Below, in pieces: positions 45,127 to 55,064 of a stretch of DNA of 64,000 nucleotides (position 1 is the stretch's first letter; each line of letters starts with the position of its first letter). The stretch spans positions 116,249 to 180,248 of the forward strand of contig CAZSQZ010000006.1 in assembly GCA_964609215.1 (NCBI GenBank), given 5' to 3'. The position numbers and the translations under genes were made by a program. Under the pieces are notes generated by a model. The model did no database searches and had not been told where the DNA came from. It saw nothing but the letters and a program-made list of their open reading frames with translations. Source of the stretch: JABDKJ01 sp964609215. Its GTDB lineage: Bacteria; Bacteroidota; Bacteroidia; Flavobacteriales_D; JABDKJ01.

Positions 45127-46232
45127 TATTGCTTAATGGGTTGATTCCATAACTTAAGCTCGTCAGATTCGGAAATTCCCTCTAAAACTTCAACGACCAA
45201 ACCATCACTCAACCCTAGTTTTACATCTTTTCGTTCCCATCTGTTATCACCTACTTTAACCTCAACAAAGGTTTGCTTATCCTTATCGTATTGCACCAAA
45301 CTCTCTGAAATGCTTAATACTTGTTCTTTCTTGTCTAAAACCACATCGGCATTGGCTGAATAACCGGCACGTATAAACTCTCCTTCAGACATATTAAGCG
45401 CAGCTTTTATTTCAAATTGAATAGCTCCATTTTCCTCTACTCCCTTAGGAGCGATATATTCCAGCTTTGCATTAAAAGTTCTATCCTCTATGGCCGCTAT
45501 CTTTACGATTAGCTCCATACCCGGTTTTAGCTTTTCTACTTCAGACTCATCAATTTTACCCAGAAATATCAAATCCTTCATATTTGCAATTGCCGCAATG
45601 GTGGTGCCATCATTGAAACTATTCGATTCAATTACCGAGTTTCCTTCTTCCACTGGAACCTCTAAAATCATTCCTCCAATTGTAGATTTTACTAAAGTAT
45701 TAGTAGCTGATCCTGAGCGTTTTGCAACGCCCTTCTTAATGATTTGTAGATTATCCTCCGAAGCCTCTTTTTCTTCTTTTGCTTGCCTTAATGAAAGCTC
45801 AAAAGGCAAGATATCTGCTGGAGCAATAACTTCCTGATCCAAAAGAATTTTGTTTCGGTCATAATCTTGTTGAGCATTGTTCAAAGCAATCTTAGAACGG
45901 TTAACTCTATTTTCCGCATTATTTAAACTCACCATATCTGGAATGACCTTTACCTTGGCTATCACATCGCCTGCAACGACCTGCTGACCTGCTTCCTTCA
46001 GTAATTCAGTAATGATACCTGATATTTGGGGCTTAATTTGGATTTCCTTTCTAGGCTGCACAGACCCTGTAGCTACTGACTTTAAAATAATATCTGTGAT
46101 CTCAGCTTTCTGTGTCTTATAACTTAAAGGATCTTCTCTCTCCTTCATATAGAGGTGATATACTGCATAAGCTGCTGCACCAACAACTAAAAATATAAAA
46201 ACCACTACTGTTACTAACTTACCTCTTTTCAT
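45126..46232 (-). CDS. MacA/HlyD-like periplasmic adaptor of an ABC exporter
   Basis: This membrane-fusion protein of 368 aa has an N-terminal anchor (LVTVVVFIFLVVGAAAYAVY), a lipoyl/beta-barrel domain (KEIQIKPQISGIITELLKEA, VIAKVKVIPDM), a long coiled coil (about residues 100-170), and a barrel-type end. It would link the inner-membrane exporter encoded just upstream to a TolC-like channel, which is not encoded in the window. It follows the permease with an 8-bp gap. Confidence 0.92.
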   Translation of the reverse strand: MKRGKLVTVVVFIFLVVGAAAYAVYHLYMKEREDPLSYKTQKAEITDIILKSVATGSVQPRKEIQIKPQISGIITELLKEAGQQVVAGDVIAKVKVIPDMVSLNNAENRVNRSKIALNNAQQDYDRNKILLDQEVIAPADILPFELSLRQAKEEKEASEDNLQIIKKGVAKRSGSATNTLVKSTIGGMILEVPVEEGNSVIESNSFNDGTTIAAIANMKDLIFLGKIDESEVEKLKPGMELIVKIAAIEDRTFNAKLEYIAPKGVEENGAIQFEIKAALNMSEGEFIRAGYSANADVVLDKKEQVLSISESLVQYDKDKQTFVEVKVGDNRWERKDVKLGLSDGLVVEVLEGISESDELKLWNQPIKQ

Positions 46233-46240
46233 TTTTCAAT

Positions 46241-47500
46241 CTATTTTCCACTGCGCAATGCATCTACGGGTTTTATCATTACTGCTCTTAAAGCTGGAAT
46301 AAATCCAGCAACAATACCTATTACTACCATTACCGCCATGGTAACCAAAACAAGACTTAAACTTACTTCTGGGTCTTTAAAAGTGCCTCCTTGTACTTCT
46401 CCACCCAAAAAATACCTGACTAACTCTACCAAACCAATACCTAGAACCAATCCAATTAATCCAGAAAGTATGGTTAAAAGTGTGGTTTCCTTGACTACCT
46501 GAGAAATAATATTCCAAGGCGTTGCCCCCAAAGATCTTCGCACTCCAAATTCTCTTATTCTATCGTTTACATTTATGAGCATGATGATAATGATGACAAT
46601 CATTCCACCATAAACACTCAAACCACCTGTTGCATAACCTACAATATCCATGGCGGAAAAAACTTGAGTTATATCTTCCATTCTTGCTGCCATGCTAAAA
46701 TGCCCAAAAGCTCTTTCATCATTTGGATGTACTTTCTTTATCTTCTTTAAGGCTGCCAAAACAGCTTCTTCCATTTCAGGAACAGAGACACCTTCGGCAG
46801 AAAGACATGAGATCCAACCTACTCTATCTCCAGTATTAAAAGCCGATTGAAAGGTGCTAAAGGGAGTGTAAATGCTATGCAATTCTTCTTGTGCATCTTC
46901 CCCATCTTTAAAGGAGCCAAACATTCCAATTACTCTGAAATTGACCCCTGAGATAGTAATGTATTCACCGATCGGATCTTCACCTTTATCAAATAACAGA
47001 TCCAAAACCCGTGCTCCTATGACACACACTTTTCGCTTCTGTTCAATATCTGCATAGTTTAAGTAACGGCCATACTTCATATCTACCGGTCTAACTTTCT
47101 GATATTCAGGATAATCTCCATAAACATCAAATGCTCCCGTTCTTGTATTTCGTACAACATTGTTAGAGCCATTATACCCACCCAACTGATTTCTTGGAGA
47201 AAGTATTCCAATCTCTGGAACATTCTCTCTTAGGTAATCCATATCCGCATTTTTCAGCTGAATAGATCTTGGCGTTTTTTCTCCTTTGAAGGGTTTATTA
47301 GCGGTTTGTCCCCATAAAAACATAGAGTTTTGAGCGGTATCGCTCATCTCATCGGTGATCCCATTTTTAAGACCATTATTGGCACCGATCATTAAGAGTA
47401 CCATCATTATTCCCCATGCAACTCCTATTCCTGCAAGAACAGCTCTCATCGGCTTACGCAGAATCACTTGCAAAATCTCATTCCAACTGTCTTTATTCAT
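46241..47500 (-). CDS. ABC exporter permease, MacB/FtsX family (copy 1)
   Basis: The 419-aa protein has the N-terminal helix (LAGIGVAWGIMMVLLMIGAN), a large periplasmic MacB core (about residues 45-270), and three C-terminal helices with the FtsX motif INVNDRIREFGVRRSLGATP. It lacks its own ATPase domain, unlike E. coli MacB. It is the second of two adjacent permeases and may form a heterodimer with the other. It overlaps the preceding permease gene by 8 bp. Confidence 0.92.
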   Translation of the reverse strand: MNKDSWNEILQVILRKPMRAVLAGIGVAWGIMMVLLMIGANNGLKNGITDEMSDTAQNSMFLWGQTANKPFKGEKTPRSIQLKNADMDYLRENVPEIGILSPRNQLGGYNGSNNVVRNTRTGAFDVYGDYPEYQKVRPVDMKYGRYLNYADIEQKRKVCVIGARVLDLLFDKGEDPIGEYITISGVNFRVIGMFGSFKDGEDAQEELHSIYTPFSTFQSAFNTGDRVGWISCLSAEGVSVPEMEEAVLAALKKIKKVHPNDERAFGHFSMAARMEDITQVFSAMDIVGYATGGLSVYGGMIVIIIIMLINVNDRIREFGVRRSLGATPWNIISQVVKETTLLTILSGLIGLVLGIGLVELVRYFLGGEVQGGTFKDPEVSLSLVLVTMAVMVVIGIVAGFIPALRAVMIKPVDALRSGK

Positions 47501-48719
47501 CTTTCAGTGCTTCTACTGGTTTAATTTTAGCTGCTTTTAATGCAGGAATCAGCCCTGAAACTATCCCAGAAATAGTTAGTACAATTAATGCCAACATACA
47601 AATTTCCAAGTTGACGGTCGGGTTTTTAAAGTAATCGTGCTCAACAAATTCAGCAGCAACAAGCAACACTATATAGGCTAAAACGAAGCCTATTAATCCG
47701 GAAATAAATGTAATGAAGAACGATTCCTGAATAATCATGGAAATAATTGAAGTGGGAGTCGCTCCTATTGCTTTTCTCACACCTATTTCTTTTGTTCTAT
47801 CCTGCACAACAATGGACATTACGGTTGAAACACCTATCACTCCCGCAAGAAGAGTAAAGAATCCCAGAATAAACATAAAGATCTTAATTCCTAAGAACAT
47901 ATTCTCAAACATCTGCCATTCCGCATTGTTGTTTCTCACATTTAAACCTCTTGCATCTTCGGGGTGGACTGCATATTTGCCTCTAAGAGCCTGGTCAATA
48001 TCTTCGGCCAACAACTCAGTTTCATCTATTTCCTGTTCTTCGGTTGAGACAATAAAATTATTAATCTGATCTGTTCCTCCTCCAAACAAAAGCATACCTG
48101 TAGAAATTGGTGTATAAACAACTCTATTTTCCCACCTGCTATTCGGATCGTCAAAAACGCCAACTACAAAATGATTCACTCCTCTAACTGTGATCATCTT
48201 TCCAATTGCATCTTCTGCTTGAAACAACTCTTTCTTTATGGTCATTCCTATAACAGCAACTTTGCGCTTGTCCTTTATATCTCCTTCATTTATGTATCTC
48301 CCCTTACCTATTTCGGTCATTTCCGTTTGTTGATGACCTGGATGAACGCATCTTAAAGTAAAATTTCCAACCTTGTTTCCATATTTTATCTGACTGCCCC
48401 AGAATTGAAGCCTAGCAGTAGCAATATTGGTTTTTGCTTGTTCCTCCTTAGCATAATCATAATCGGGCAAATGCATTTGCACTCGTCTATTGGGCTGAAA
48501 ACCACCAAAAGCTCTTGAAGTTCTTCCCGAATTTACCCAAATGGTATTGGTAGCATCATCAAAAGAGGATTTAGCCCCATTTTGTAGGCCTCCGCCAAGC
48601 CCTTGTAAGATGACGAGTATGAAGATCCCAATCCCAATAGCATTCATGGTTAGAAAGCTCCGGAAAGGATTCTGAATCATACCATTCAATATTTCAATCC
48701 ACTTATCTAGATTAAACAT
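47493..48719 (-). CDS. ABC exporter permease, MacB/FtsX family (copy 2)
   Basis: This 408-aa permease has the same layout as its neighbour: a first helix (MNAIGIGIFILVILQGLGGG), a periplasmic MacB core, and three C-terminal helices including VQDRTKEIGVRKAIGATPTS. Divergence between the two copies points to an obligate heterodimer. The ATPase gene lies directly upstream and overlaps by 8 bp. Confidence 0.92.
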   Translation of the reverse strand: MFNLDKWIEILNGMIQNPFRSFLTMNAIGIGIFILVILQGLGGGLQNGAKSSFDDATNTIWVNSGRTSRAFGGFQPNRRVQMHLPDYDYAKEEQAKTNIATARLQFWGSQIKYGNKVGNFTLRCVHPGHQQTEMTEIGKGRYINEGDIKDKRKVAVIGMTIKKELFQAEDAIGKMITVRGVNHFVVGVFDDPNSRWENRVVYTPISTGMLLFGGGTDQINNFIVSTEEQEIDETELLAEDIDQALRGKYAVHPEDARGLNVRNNNAEWQMFENMFLGIKIFMFILGFFTLLAGVIGVSTVMSIVVQDRTKEIGVRKAIGATPTSIISMIIQESFFITFISGLIGFVLAYIVLLVAAEFVEHDYFKNPTVNLEICMLALIVLTISGIVSGLIPALKAAKIKPVEALKDE

Positions 48720-49428
48720 CTTCCTTGGTCAATAAAGCTTTGGGGCTTGCTGCAACAATGCGTTCGTCACTTTCTATGCGTCCATCTTTCAATCTGATAA
48801 CTCGATTTGTCATCTCAGAAATATCTTTTTCGTGCGTAACTATTACAATCGTTTTTCCCTCTTTGTTTATTCTTTGCAATAAATCCATCACCTCATAAGA
48901 GGTTTTGCTATCTAAAGCTCCTGTTGGCTCATCTGCTAGAATGACATTGGGTTCTGTAATTAAGGCCCTTGCGATTGCAACTCTTTGTTTTTGCCCTCCT
49001 GACATCTGATTGGGTAAATGATTAGCCCATTCTAAAAGCCCTACCTTATCCAAATATTCAAAAGCCAGCTCTTTTCTTTTTTTTCGAGATACTTTTTGAT
49101 AATAAAGGGGCATAGAAACATTTTCCCAAGCTGATTTGAAATGAATAAGGTTAAAGGATTGAAAAACAAAACCCAAGGATTTACTCCTGAATACCGCGGC
49201 CCTCTTTTCTGAAAGATTTTCTATCAATGTTTCACCTAAATAATACTCTCCATTATCATAATCATCTAATATTCCGAGAATATTTAATAAGGTAGATTTC
49301 CCAGATCCAGAAGAGCCCATTATGGATACCAACTCTCCCTCTTCCACCTTTAAATCCAAGCCTTTGAGAACTTTTAGTTCTTTTGAACCTGTTATATAAG
49401 ACTTTTCTATTCCCCTAAGGTCAATCAT
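48712..49428 (-). CDS. ABC exporter ATPase, LolD/MacB type
   Basis: This 238-aa ATPase shows Walker A MGSSGSGKSTLLNILG, the Q-loop FVFQSFNL, signature NQMSGGQKQRVAIARA, Walker B VILADEPTGALD and the H-loop VTHEKD. It powers the two MacB-like permeases next to it. The start was placed at the ATG at 49428 (MIDLRGIEKSY) rather than a TTG nine bases upstream. It is the first gene of the minus-strand run that goes down to about 41780. Confidence 0.94.
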   Translation of the reverse strand: MIDLRGIEKSYITGSKELKVLKGLDLKVEEGELVSIMGSSGSGKSTLLNILGILDDYDNGEYYLGETLIENLSEKRAAVFRSKSLGFVFQSFNLIHFKSAWENVSMPLYYQKVSRKKRKELAFEYLDKVGLLEWANHLPNQMSGGQKQRVAIARALITEPNVILADEPTGALDSKTSYEVMDLLQRINKEGKTIVIVTHEKDISEMTNRVIRLKDGRIESDERIVAASPKALLTKEDV

Positions 49429-49622
49429 AATTTGCAAATGTATTTGTTTTCGGTGTCAAATACTGTTAAAATGTATCAATGGTTTTTGTTTACTCTGAAC
49501 GGTTCGTTACAGTATTTAAATTCAACAATGGGGCAAAGCCTAATTTAAAATGATACATTCGCAATCTTATAGTCCAAAGTACTTTATTTATGTGGCGTTA
49601 GGAAAGGACATAATATATCCAA

Positions 49623-50717
49623 ATGACAAGTACTAGAAATGTAACTTTTAATAAAAAACAGAAAACCGATTTTTTTCCTGTTGTAAGAAAAAGAGTTAAT
49701 ACATATTTCAAGGAAAATGGTGTTTCAATGAATGCAAACCTAGAAATGAAATTTAAGGTCATATTCATACTTTCTGGATTCTTTGCATGCTATTTTATGT
49801 TAATATCCAACTCATTTGTTTTTTCGCCAATGTTAATGTTGTTTTTGGCCTGTGGCTTTGGGTTCTTTTCAGCCCTAATTGGCCTTAATATCGGTCATGA
49901 TGCTATACACGGAGCATTTTCGAACAACAAAACGGTTAATAGGCTTATGGGTGTTTGGTTTAATGTAATTGGAGCAAATGATCATGTCTGGAACATAAGC
50001 CACAATCTTGTTCATCACACATATACCAATATTCCAGATCATGATGATGACATCAATCAAATTCCAATTTTAAGATTGAACCCACAACAAGAATTGTGGA
50101 AAATCCATCGCTTTCAATTCATATACGCTTGGTTTCTATACCCTCTAGCTTCTATCACCTGGGTATTTATGAAGGACTATAAAAAATTCTTTTCTGAGAA
50201 TATTGGCAATCACGTAAATCAACATCCTAAAAAGGAGTACTTCAGATTATTTTTCTTTAAAGCCATTCATTATTTAATGTATGTTGTCATTCCATTTTTA
50301 ATTATTGATATGCCATGGTGGCAAATTCTTATCGGATTTATTATTGGACATTTAGTAATGGGTTTTACAATCTCCTCGGTTTTTCAATTGGCACATGTGG
50401 TTGAAGGCCCTGAGTTTCCAATTCCAGATGAAAACGGTTTTATAGAAAATTCCTGGGCTATTCATCAAATGCATACAACGGCAAATTTCTCCAGAAAAAG
50501 CAGAGTTGTAGATTTTATTTTCGGAGGCCTGAACTTCCAAATCGAACATCACTTATTTCCGTATATCTGCCATACCCATTATAAAGATATTGCTCACATT
50601 GTTAAGGCAACTGCTAAGGAGTATAATGTCCCATACTATGAGAATGAAAGTTTTTTAAGTGCGGTCAAATCTCATATTAAGGAGTTAAAAGTAATGGGGA
50701 CACCTGCTGTGGCATAG
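49623..50717 (+). CDS. Membrane fatty acid desaturase, front-end type
   Basis: This 364-aa diiron desaturase carries the three histidine boxes GHDAIHG, HNLVHHTYTN and QIEHHLFP. The Gln in the third box is characteristic of front-end (delta-5/6 type) desaturases. No fused cytochrome b5 is present. It would place a double bond in membrane fatty acids and so affect fluidity. A decayed copy of its last 24 codons lies about 1.8 kb downstream (52422-52496), on the other side of the metalloprotease gene. Confidence 0.92.
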   Translation: MTSTRNVTFNKKQKTDFFPVVRKRVNTYFKENGVSMNANLEMKFKVIFILSGFFACYFMLISNSFVFSPMLMLFLACGFGFFSALIGLNIGHDAIHGAFSNNKTVNRLMGVWFNVIGANDHVWNISHNLVHHTYTNIPDHDDDINQIPILRLNPQQELWKIHRFQFIYAWFLYPLASITWVFMKDYKKFFSENIGNHVNQHPKKEYFRLFFFKAIHYLMYVVIPFLIIDMPWWQILIGFIIGHLVMGFTISSVFQLAHVVEGPEFPIPDENGFIENSWAIHQMHTTANFSRKSRVVDFIFGGLNFQIEHHLFPYICHTHYKDIAHIVKATAKEYNVPYYENESFLSAVKSHIKELKVMGTPAVA

Positions 50718-50803
50718 AAACTTTTTGGATTCTTCTATATCAATTGTAATTTCTCCTTTAAGGGAAATAAGAACTTTATCCCAGTTTTAACTGATATTGA
50801 TAT

Positions 50804-52297
50804 CTAGAAAACAAATATTTTCTCTTCTTGAAAGTCATTCATCTCTTTATTTTCAAACTTTATAATATAAGCTCCCGAAGGCAGGATATTCTCTAAAAAC
50901 AATTCCTTACTCGCACTCGCATTAACTATTGAAGACATTCTCAAATGACCGCTCATTGAAAAAACGGAAATATTTAAAGAATACTTTTTCGGATTTTTAA
51001 TATTTATAATTTGAGTTGAAGGGTTTGGAAAAACCTCCACCTTAGAACTTTCAATATGAACAACATCGTCAAAACGATTACTTGATTTCCTATTTGGCAT
51101 TACGCATCCACCCAGATTATTCGTATTCGAATTTTCAATATGAACAACCAGATCAGAGTTATTACTTGATCTAAAAGGTGCAACACATTCTGCTAAAGTA
51201 AATGTTCTAGTTTCATTAAAAACTATTCCATTAATAATCTGAGAAATCTGCACTTCGTAAAGGAAATTAGGATTGGGCTGTTGAGGAATGCAATCATTAT
51301 TTCCACCAGATGAAGGGTTTATCCAAAGCACTTCACAATCTTCACAATGCTCACTCCAATTAGAATTACAACCGTCATTTTTAATACATACTTGATCCTC
51401 TTCACAACAAATTCCATAAGAACATTTTCTCCTAGGTTGATTGGAGGAGACAACAAATGGTGAATTTTGCATAATCTCGCGCATTCTTTGAGCCTGTCCT
51501 TGGGTAAAGAAGTGTTGGCAAGCCAATGGAGAATAACTCATTATATTTCCTGCATTGGGATTATAAGGATCTCCATTCGGATCAGTATCTGTGCCTATGT
51601 AGGAGCAGTCACAAACATCATAATCTGCTGAAATAGGCTCAGCTGGAGTGTCACATATATTATCACCACAATCATTGCAATTACTCCCATTCACCAATTC
51701 GTGGCAGATACCATTAAATGGAAATGGGCTAGTACAATCTGTTGTTGGCACTATTGTTTGTGTAGTACTAAAAGTATGTAATAAACCTAAAGCATGCCCC
51801 ATTTCATGAGATATCAGATGGCTTCGAGAGAGCACTATATGAGGATCAGGAGCACCATTAGTATTAGTACCTTGTGACTCAAAGATCTCATCGGTGCATA
51901 CCTGCAATGAACGTCCACTCATTCCTATTGCTGTTCCTGGTATTCCAGAAGATTCACCAATTCCAACCATATCATCTGTTCCTATAAAAACATCAATGCC
52001 GTCTGAATGAAAATAGGATGTAAGTCCTAAACACAATTCACCAACCACCAAGTGAGTGAGATCAGTCTCATTTATGTAATTCGTGCATTCATATAGAAAG
52101 AAAATATTATGAGGATTAAATGCTGCATTCAGATAATTCTTACTTTCTTCTAATTGATCTTCGGTGATACCACCTGATCCATCATCGAGATTAATAATAT
52201 GAGGATAAACACGAACAATCATTTCATTTTGCGCAAACGTTTGATTGGTAAAAAATAGGATACAGGTTAGGCCAAAAACTTTTAAGGAACGATTCAT
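50804..52297 (-). CDS. Secreted M43-like metalloprotease with T9SS sorting domain
   Basis: A zinc metalloprotease of about 497 aa. The zinc site is HEMGHALGLLH, with three His ligands and catalytic Glu, as in pappalysin-type M43 peptidases. The Met-turn is probably GNIMSYSP. The ATG at 52297 begins the signal peptide (KVFGLTCILFFTNQTFAQ). After the catalytic domain come Cys-rich stretches (CEEDQVCIKNDGCNSNW) and a type A T9SS domain (VEVFPNPSTQIINI to EKIFVF). It is exported and processed at the surface. It sits between the intact desaturase gene and a desaturase remnant. Confidence 0.92.
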   Translation of the reverse strand: MNRSLKVFGLTCILFFTNQTFAQNEMIVRVYPHIINLDDGSGGITEDQLEESKNYLNAAFNPHNIFFLYECTNYINETDLTHLVVGELCLGLTSYFHSDGIDVFIGTDDMVGIGESSGIPGTAIGMSGRSLQVCTDEIFESQGTNTNGAPDPHIVLSRSHLISHEMGHALGLLHTFSTTQTIVPTTDCTSPFPFNGICHELVNGSNCNDCGDNICDTPAEPISADYDVCDCSYIGTDTDPNGDPYNPNAGNIMSYSPLACQHFFTQGQAQRMREIMQNSPFVVSSNQPRRKCSYGICCEEDQVCIKNDGCNSNWSEHCEDCEVLWINPSSGGNNDCIPQQPNPNFLYEVQISQIINGIVFNETRTFTLAECVAPFRSSNNSDLVVHIENSNTNNLGGCVMPNRKSSNRFDDVVHIESSKVEVFPNPSTQIINIKNPKKYSLNISVFSMSGHLRMSSIVNASASKELFLENILPSGAYIIKFENKEMNDFQEEKIFVF

Positions 52298-52421
52298 TTT
52301 TAGTAAGGTTTGTTTTAATTTGATATTGAATATACCGATTATATTCAATTAAAGGAGACTATATACAATCTGATTTCTAGAACTTTCTTACATAAAAAAT
52401 GGAATGATAGTAATTTATCTT

Positions 52422-52496
52422 GAAAGTTTTCTCAGTGCAGCTAGGTCCCATATTCAGGAGTTAAAGGTATTGGGCAGGACACCAGTTGTGGCATAA
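52422..52496 (+). pseudogene. Decayed 3' end of a desaturase gene
   Basis: The 25-codon segment ESFLSAARSHIQELKVLGRT plus PVVA and a stop aligns with the C-terminus of the intact desaturase (50646-50717), with 15 mismatches in 72 aligned bases and one codon inserted. No desaturase sequence precedes it, since upstream codons are broken by stops. It probably marks a second desaturase gene whose body was lost or replaced. Confidence 0.85.
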
Positions 52497-52525
52497 GTTA
52501 TACTTTTTGCCTTATTTTAGATTCA

Positions 52526-52903
52526 ATGAATGAGGAAGAAATAATAGATTTCAAGGAAGAGGAGGCCCCAGAAATGGGTTTACAAAATGCTTTAAAATGG
52601 TGGGAGAAAAAACGTTTGCTTTTTAATGTAATAGTCGGTTGTTTTGGACTGTTTGCTATTCTATTTCCGAATGGATTCGACTTCGATTTGATTGTAATTA
52701 TAGGTTCTCTAATGTGGGGCTTTGTTGCCAACGCCTTATATACGGCTGGATTTTTATTGGAGTCATTTGCCATCCATTATATGAAGAGCAATGAAGGTTT
52801 AAAAAAACTTAGGTGGTTATTTTTCACCCTGGGCACTATGGCATACTCAACTGTGAGTTTAACCTTTGGAATGGCTTTTATGGCTGGCTATGCTCCTTTT
52901 TAA
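52526..52903 (+). CDS. Small membrane protein with two or three helices
   Basis: This 125-aa protein has an acidic N-terminus and hydrophobic segments NVIVGCFGLFAILFP, LIVIIGSLMWGFVANALYTA and LFFTLGTMAYSTVSLTFGMA. The amphipathic region LQNALKWWEKKRLLF precedes the first helix. I do not recognise a family. It is close behind the desaturase remnant and precedes the propeller-type T9SS protein. Confidence 0.7.
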   Translation: MNEEEIIDFKEEEAPEMGLQNALKWWEKKRLLFNVIVGCFGLFAILFPNGFDFDLIVIIGSLMWGFVANALYTAGFLLESFAIHYMKSNEGLKKLRWLFFTLGTMAYSTVSLTFGMAFMAGYAPF

Positions 52904-52966
52904 ACCGTTCCTCGCTTTACGTTCTATACTTTTTTTCCATTTTATAATTTTGGTCAAAGCACCAAA

Positions 52967-54307
52967 ATGAAAAGCATACTTACTATTATCTTATTTATTC
53001 CAATTCTTGCAAATTCTCAAAGTATTGATGAAATATGTTCTACTTCAATTACCAATGGAACAGTGGTAGATTTTGAATCTTATGATGGCAATATATACGC
53101 GACAGGTTTTTTCACTACTATTTGCGGTCAAAGCAGCGACTATATAGCAAGATGGAACAATGGAACTTGGGAGCCTTCCTCCTTTGAAATTAGTGATCCA
53201 GGTCATTCATTAAGAGTCATTGATGATTTGCTATACATAGCAAAATATGAAGAAAGCATAGACTCTAATTGGGTCTATACCTATGATGGTATTGATTTGG
53301 AAAAAATGGGCACTGGAGTGTATCTAACTACTGCAAGCAGTTTTTCAGAACTGCCCAATATCTATGACATTATTGAATATAATGGAGAAATATATGCCTG
53401 TGGTGAGTTTGATCGAGTGGGCACAGAGGAAATTTCAGGCATTATGAAATGGAATGGTAGCAATTGGGAAGATGTTGGTGGCGGCCTAACAGACAATATT
53501 CAGAATAGCCCTCCTGTTCTCTTTCCACATGCCATGCATGTTTTTAATGGCGATTTATATGTTGCCGGGAATTTTAGAAATGCAGGTGGCATTGAAGTAA
53601 ACGGAATTGCGAAATGGAACGGTACCGAATGGTCGGCTATGGCAAATGGCTTTAATGGCACGGTATATAGTGTAAGTGATTTCAATGGTGAACTTTATGC
53701 AGGAGGCTCTTTCACCATGAGCGGAAATACAGAATTAAATAGAATAGCCAAATGGAATGGAACCGATTGGGAAAGTATTGGTTTTGGATTCATTCCGAAC
53801 AGTGCGCAAGACTTTATTTTCGTGCACACACTCCATTTAATGGACAATAAACTATTTATGGGTGGAGGTCTGAAAAAAATTCTATACGAGGATAATTCAG
53901 AAGAAATATGCAATGGAGTAGTTTCTTTTGATGGAAGCATACTAAACACATTTAATAATGGCGTTCCTAATAACGATATAGAAGCAATATTGGAGACAGA
54001 TGATGGTATACCCATTTTTGGAGGAGGAGTTTTTGGCAATGGTTATGTAGGAATGATTTCAGGTGTTGGCTTGGAAGAGCATGGGCCAAATAATATCTAC
54101 ATCTACCCAAATCCAGTTGAAGACTTTTTAAGCATCTCTTCTCCTATTGACATTGAAAGCATAATGCTTTATGATAGTTCAGGAAAGGTTATAGGTGCAG
54201 ATATTTCAAACAATACCGTAGATATTACACATTTGAAAAGCGGCTTTTATATTCTTAATATACTGACAGAACAAAGTGTAGAATCCATTTCTTTCATTAA
54301 AAACTAA
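52967..54307 (+). CDS. Beta-propeller-like T9SS cargo protein
   Basis: This 446-aa exported protein has a signal peptide (SILTIILFIPILANSQ). About five repeats carry the pattern of W-N-G-T/S followed by WE or WS, then YNGELYAGG-like strands (MKWNGSNWEDVGGGL, AKWNGTEWSAMANGF, AKWNGTDWESIGFGF). These form a propeller-like surface domain. The last 80 residues (IYIYPNPVEDFLSISSP to ISFIKN) are a type A T9SS sorting domain. The element TAATTTTG at 52945-52952 matches the Bacteroidota -7 consensus, close before the start. No enzymatic motif is seen. Confidence 0.85.
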   Translation: MKSILTIILFIPILANSQSIDEICSTSITNGTVVDFESYDGNIYATGFFTTICGQSSDYIARWNNGTWEPSSFEISDPGHSLRVIDDLLYIAKYEESIDSNWVYTYDGIDLEKMGTGVYLTTASSFSELPNIYDIIEYNGEIYACGEFDRVGTEEISGIMKWNGSNWEDVGGGLTDNIQNSPPVLFPHAMHVFNGDLYVAGNFRNAGGIEVNGIAKWNGTEWSAMANGFNGTVYSVSDFNGELYAGGSFTMSGNTELNRIAKWNGTDWESIGFGFIPNSAQDFIFVHTLHLMDNKLFMGGGLKKILYEDNSEEICNGVVSFDGSILNTFNNGVPNNDIEAILETDDGIPIFGGGVFGNGYVGMISGVGLEEHGPNNIYIYPNPVEDFLSISSPIDIESIMLYDSSGKVIGADISNNTVDITHLKSGFYILNILTEQSVESISFIKN

Positions 54308-54389
54308 TTTCCTACATTACTACCACCGTTCATCCCATTTCAGGGAAAAATCTGCTCTGTTTTGATTAAATTAAGCAAAACACTGAGCA

Positions 54390-55064
54390 ATGGGAGATTA
54401 TTATAAAAGATATAATAGTAATAGGGATTTACTAAGAAGATCTATTTCTAAGGTTAAGAAAAACTATTTCAAGCTAAAATCCTCGGAAAAGAAGAAAAAG
54501 CAAAAGAAAAAGAACTACTATGACCTTGAATACCTAACAGACCGACAAAAAAATAAAATCCGGGAAGAAGCTTTATTGCATGAATCCAGAAGGAAGAGAA
54601 TCTTAGTCTTTTCTTTCATTATAACTCTTGTTCTAGTAATAGTTATTGGAGTTTTTCTAAATAACCTTATTTCTCAAAAACAAAGTGAGCGTGAGCATAA
54701 TGTAAAAGAACAACTGTCACAAAAAATGCAAATGCAGCAAGTCAAGTTGGAAGACTTCTACAAGGAAAAGTTTGCACTAGGTCTTGATTATTTCGAAAGC
54801 GGTTTATTGGCAAATTCACAGTATCAGTTTGAGCGTTTAAGAGAAGAGTTTCCCAATGACACCACTGTGTTAAGAATGCTTGCAAGGGTCTATTCAGAAC
54901 AATGTGAAAAGAAAAATAAGAAATGTACCGCTCTCTTACTTACTCTTAACTCATGGATTCAAGCCAACCCAAAGAGTAAGGACGCGAGAACTTTGAAAGA
55001 AGCGTTTTTATTGCTTCATAAGGATCTAGAGCACTTAAAAAACAAGAAATGGAAAAGCAAATAA
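54390..55064 (+). CDS. Single-pass membrane protein with TPR-like periplasmic region
   Basis: The 224-aa protein has a very basic N-terminus (SSEKKKKQKKKNYYDLEYL) and one membrane helix (ILVFSFIITLVLVIVIGVFL, about residues 71-90). A helical C-terminal part follows, with TPR-like pairs (ALGLDYFESGLLANSQYQFE and VLRMLARVYSEQCEKK). It probably stands in the inner membrane with the TPR side outside. It is coupled to the next gene by a 16-bp overlap. Confidence 0.75.
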   Translation: MGDYYKRYNSNRDLLRRSISKVKKNYFKLKSSEKKKKQKKKNYYDLEYLTDRQKNKIREEALLHESRRKRILVFSFIITLVLVIVIGVFLNNLISQKQSEREHNVKEQLSQKMQMQQVKLEDFYKEKFALGLDYFESGLLANSQYQFERLREEFPNDTTVLRMLARVYSEQCEKKNKKCTALLLTLNSWIQANPKSKDARTLKEAFLLLHKDLEHLKNKKWKSK

